Shown one piece after another: positions 61,891 through 64,000 of a stretch of DNA of 64,000 nt. The stretch is taken from NCBI GenBank assembly GCA_030729925.1, contig JANQWK010000086.1, forward strand, positions 1 to 64,000, given 5' to 3'. Below the pieces are notes generated by a model. The model was given only the letters and a program-made list of their open reading frames with translations. It did not search any database and had not been told where the DNA came from. Position 1 is the stretch's first letter. Each line of letters opens with the position of its first letter. The translations under genes were made by a program, and so were the position numbers. The stretch is from Saprospiraceae bacterium (GTDB lineage Bacteria; Bacteroidota; Bacteroidia; Chitinophagales; Saprospiraceae).

Positions 61891-63309
61891 ATGAAAAAAT
61901 ATGTTTCCTTTTTGGCTACCGCTTGCTTGCTGTTGCCCCTTATGCAATGGTCTTGTGCGTCCCCTCCACCCGCACCCGATCCCTGGGATAAGGTAGCGGC
62001 TATTCTCGAAAATATTCAGGCACCGGTATTTCCGGATCGCGATTTTTCTATCTTGGATTTTGGGGCTGCGCCGGATGGTAGCGATGCGCTGCCGGCTATC
62101 CAAGCGGCCATTGCAGCTTGTCATGCCGCAGGCGGCGGCCGAGTGGTGGTTCCTGCGGGCAGCTTTGCCGTCAATGGGTCAATTCACCTGAAAAGCAACG
62201 TCAACCTCCATGTGTCCGAAGGAGCAGTGCTGCTGTTTGGCACCGACCCCAAAATGTATCTACCCCTGGTGCTTACCCGCTGGGAGGGGATGGAGTGCAT
62301 GAATTATGCTCCCCTGATCTATGCTTACGAACAGGAAAATATTGCCATCACGGGTAAAGGGGTTCTGGACGGACAGGCCAGCAATGAACATTGGTGGCCC
62401 TGGAGCGGCAAGGATACCTACGGATGGGAGAAGGGTAGTCCAAGTCAGCGCGACAGCGCCAACCGGCCCGAACTTTCCCGCATGAACACAGCAGAGGTTC
62501 CGGTGGCCGAACGGATTTTTGGAGAAGGGCACTACCTGCGACCCAATTTCATACAGCCCTACCGCTGCAAAAATATCCTGATCGAAGCGGTAACCGTCAA
62601 AAATAGTCCGATGTGGGTGATCCACCCCGTATTGAGCGATAATATTACGATTCAAGGCGTACGGGTGATCAGTCATGGCCCCAACAGCGATGGCTGCGAT
62701 CCGGAAGCCTGCAGCAATGTGCTGATTCAAGACTGCTATTTCGATACCGGAGATGATTGCATCGCGCTCAAGTCAGGCCGCAACCAGGATGGCCGGAATA
62801 TCGGCCGTGCTATCGAAAATGTGGTGATCCGGAATTGTGAAATGAAAGATGGCCACGGCGGTGTTGTCATCGGTAGCGAGGTCTCCGGCGGCGCCAGAAA
62901 TATTTTCGCAGAAAATTGTACCATGGATAGCCCCAACCTGGAACGCGCTATCCGCATCAAAACCAATAAATCCCGCGGAGGGGTCATCGAGGATTTGTAT
63001 TTCCGCAATATTGAGGTCGGTGTGGTAAAAGAAGCTGTGGTGCGCATCAATATGTTGTACGCACACGATGGAGAACCCGATATCCACCTTCCCGTGATCC
63101 GAAATGTGTATATCGAAAACGTGCGATCCAAATCCAGTGAATATGGGTTAATGCTGGATGGGTACGATGAAAACCATAAAATTTCTGATATTTTTATTGA
63201 AAATTGTACCTTCGATGGTGTGGAGAAAGGCAATCGCGTCCAGGCAGTGGAGCGGTTGAATCTAAAGGGCGTGTACGCCAACGGAAAAGTCCTGAATGTT
63301 GAAGAATAA
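61891..63309 (+). CDS. Exported polygalacturonase-type glycoside hydrolase, GH28
   Basis: Hydrolyses galacturonan or rhamnogalacturonan. The 472-residue lipoprotein has lipobox MQWSC (Cys22), then the entry motif FGAAPDGSDALPAIQAAI. The GH28 catalytic set is complete: Asp267 in NSDG, Asp288-Asp289 in GDDCIALKSG, His322 in GHGGVVIGSE and RIKT. The beta-helix continues through IENVRSKSSEYGL. uxaC begins at its stop codon, so both are on one transcript. Confidence 0.94.
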   Translation: MKKYVSFLATACLLLPLMQWSCASPPPAPDPWDKVAAILENIQAPVFPDRDFSILDFGAAPDGSDALPAIQAAIAACHAAGGGRVVVPAGSFAVNGSIHLKSNVNLHVSEGAVLLFGTDPKMYLPLVLTRWEGMECMNYAPLIYAYEQENIAITGKGVLDGQASNEHWWPWSGKDTYGWEKGSPSQRDSANRPELSRMNTAEVPVAERIFGEGHYLRPNFIQPYRCKNILIEAVTVKNSPMWVIHPVLSDNITIQGVRVISHGPNSDGCDPEACSNVLIQDCYFDTGDDCIALKSGRNQDGRNIGRAIENVVIRNCEMKDGHGGVVIGSEVSGGARNIFAENCTMDSPNLERAIRIKTNKSRGGVIEDLYFRNIEVGVVKEAVVRINMLYAHDGEPDIHLPVIRNVYIENVRSKSSEYGLMLDGYDENHKISDIFIENCTFDGVEKGNRVQAVERLNLKGVYANGKVLNVEE

Positions 63310-63329
63310 TGACGAATAAAGACAGTGCT

Positions 63330-64000
63330 ATGATCAAACCTTTTCTGGATGATGATTTTCTCCTGGAGAACGAGACGGCAAGGATCCTGTATCACGATTA
63401 TGCGAGGCAACAGCCGATCATTGACTACCACTGCCACTTGCCCCCGGATGAGATAGCGGGCGACAGGCGCTTTGAGAACCTGACCCGCATCTGGCTGAAC
63501 GGGGATCATTACAAGTGGCGTGCGATGCGTACCCTGGGTGTTGCAGAGCGTTACGTGACAGGCGATGCTTCGGATGAGGAGAAGTTTGCTAAATGGGCAT
63601 ATACGGTTCCCTTCACAGCGCGCAATCCGCTTTTTCATTGGACACACCTGGAGCTACAGCGGTATTTCGATATCCGGGAGATCCTAAACCCGGATACGGC
63701 TGCTGCTATTTATGCGGAGGCTTCTGCCCGCTTGAATACGCCCGAATACGGGGTGAGGGGCTTGCTGCAACGGATGAATGTGGCTGTGGTGTGTACGACG
63801 GATGATCCCTGCGATTCGCTGGAGTTTCACCAGGCTATTCAGGCAGATCCCTTTGCGACAAAGATCCTGCCGGCCTTCCGACCCGATAAGGCTATCCTGA
63901 TTGCCCAGGAGGGTTTTCCGGCGTATATCGCACGACTGGGAGCGGTGGCCGACAGGGAGATTGTTTCGCTGGAGTCGCTCCTGGAGGCCTTGTATGTCCG
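63330..64000 (+). CDS. uxaC: Glucuronate/galacturonate isomerase UxaC (partial)
   Basis: UxaC isomerises D-galacturonate to D-tagaturonate (and glucuronate to fructuronate). The reading frame runs off the right edge, giving 223 residues. It matches the family closely: FLLENETARILYHDYA, IIDYHCHLPPDEIA with the metal-binding His pair, LNGDHYKWRAMRTLGVAERY and TTDDPCDSLEFH. I choose the ATG at 63330 (MIKPFLDDDF) by comparison with the E. coli start. An in-frame ATG at 63309 overlaps the GH28 stop codon by one base and could be used for coupling. No signal peptide. Confidence 0.93.
   Translation, partial: MIKPFLDDDFLLENETARILYHDYARQQPIIDYHCHLPPDEIAGDRRFENLTRIWLNGDHYKWRAMRTLGVAERYVTGDASDEEKFAKWAYTVPFTARNPLFHWTHLELQRYFDIREILNPDTAAAIYAEASARLNTPEYGVRGLLQRMNVAVVCTTDDPCDSLEFHQAIQADPFATKILPAFRPDKAILIAQEGFPAYIARLGAVADREIVSLESLLEALYV

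Noticed and set aside
1-64000. CRISPR array, prophage, insertion sequence or toxin-antitoxin pair
   Set aside because: I saw no regularly spaced repeats, integrase, transposase, phage structural gene or paired small toxin/antitoxin genes.

Overview
The window comes from a member of the phylum Bacteroidota, most likely a Saprospiria-like lineage (inference). The support is a type IX secretion system (T9SS) core (PorU, PorV, a PorP/SprF protein, GldJ), a SusC/SusD pair with a hybrid two-component regulator, T9SS-type C-terminal sorting domains, the Bacteroidota gene order rpmB-rpmG-DUF4295-ftsY, and -7 boxes of the TAnnTTTG type instead of sigma-70 boxes. I see no phage, insertion sequence, integrase or CRISPR array.

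Layout. Positions 1-11150 hold porV and porU on the minus strand, with a PorP/SprF protein, gldJ, murF and an OmpA-like protein on the plus strand. Positions 11280-20960 are mostly housekeeping: ribA, a quinone oxidoreductase, an acetyltransferase, an App1-type phosphatase, ftsY, a DUF4295 protein, rpmG, rpmB and tRNA-Arg. Between them sit a small cysteine-rich secreted protein next to a beta-propeller lipoprotein, and a large exported metallopeptidase-like/propeller/barrel protein. Positions 21190-34350 are a mixed accessory stretch: a GH3 enzyme, a T9SS-sorted subtilase, a metal- or cobalamin-binding protein, a GH63-like and a GH109-like enzyme, three consecutive lipoproteins, an FMN-dependent hydroxyacid oxidase, an SGNH hydrolase and an ATP-grasp ligase. 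Positions 34374-37114 (minus) are a compact operon of two DUF1080 proteins and an exported Gfo/Idh/MocA oxidoreductase, which looks like a 3-keto-glycoside breakdown module.

Positions 37800-64000 are a large pectin utilisation locus: DUF4861 lipoprotein, KduI, KduD, a GH43, a CE8 pectin methylesterase, a CE12 rhamnogalacturonan acetylesterase, a PL1 pectate lyase with a T9SS tail, a GH105 unsaturated uronyl hydrolase, SusC, SusD, a DUF4957/DUF5123-type surface lipoprotein, a second PL1, an alpha/beta-hydrolase fused to a PL10 pectate lyase, a hybrid two-component regulator on the opposite strand, a GH28 polygalacturonase and the start of uxaC. Together they de-esterify homogalacturonan, cut it by lyases and a hydrolase, import oligomers through SusCD, release monomers with GH105 and GH28, and feed them into KduI/KduD and UxaC. 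The T9SS core at the left end could export the sorted PL1 and the subtilase.

The most unusual non-coding signal is a dispersed intergenic repeat of about 55-65 bp, present at the left edge and, inverted and attached to a 40-bp imperfect palindrome, at 37202-37294.
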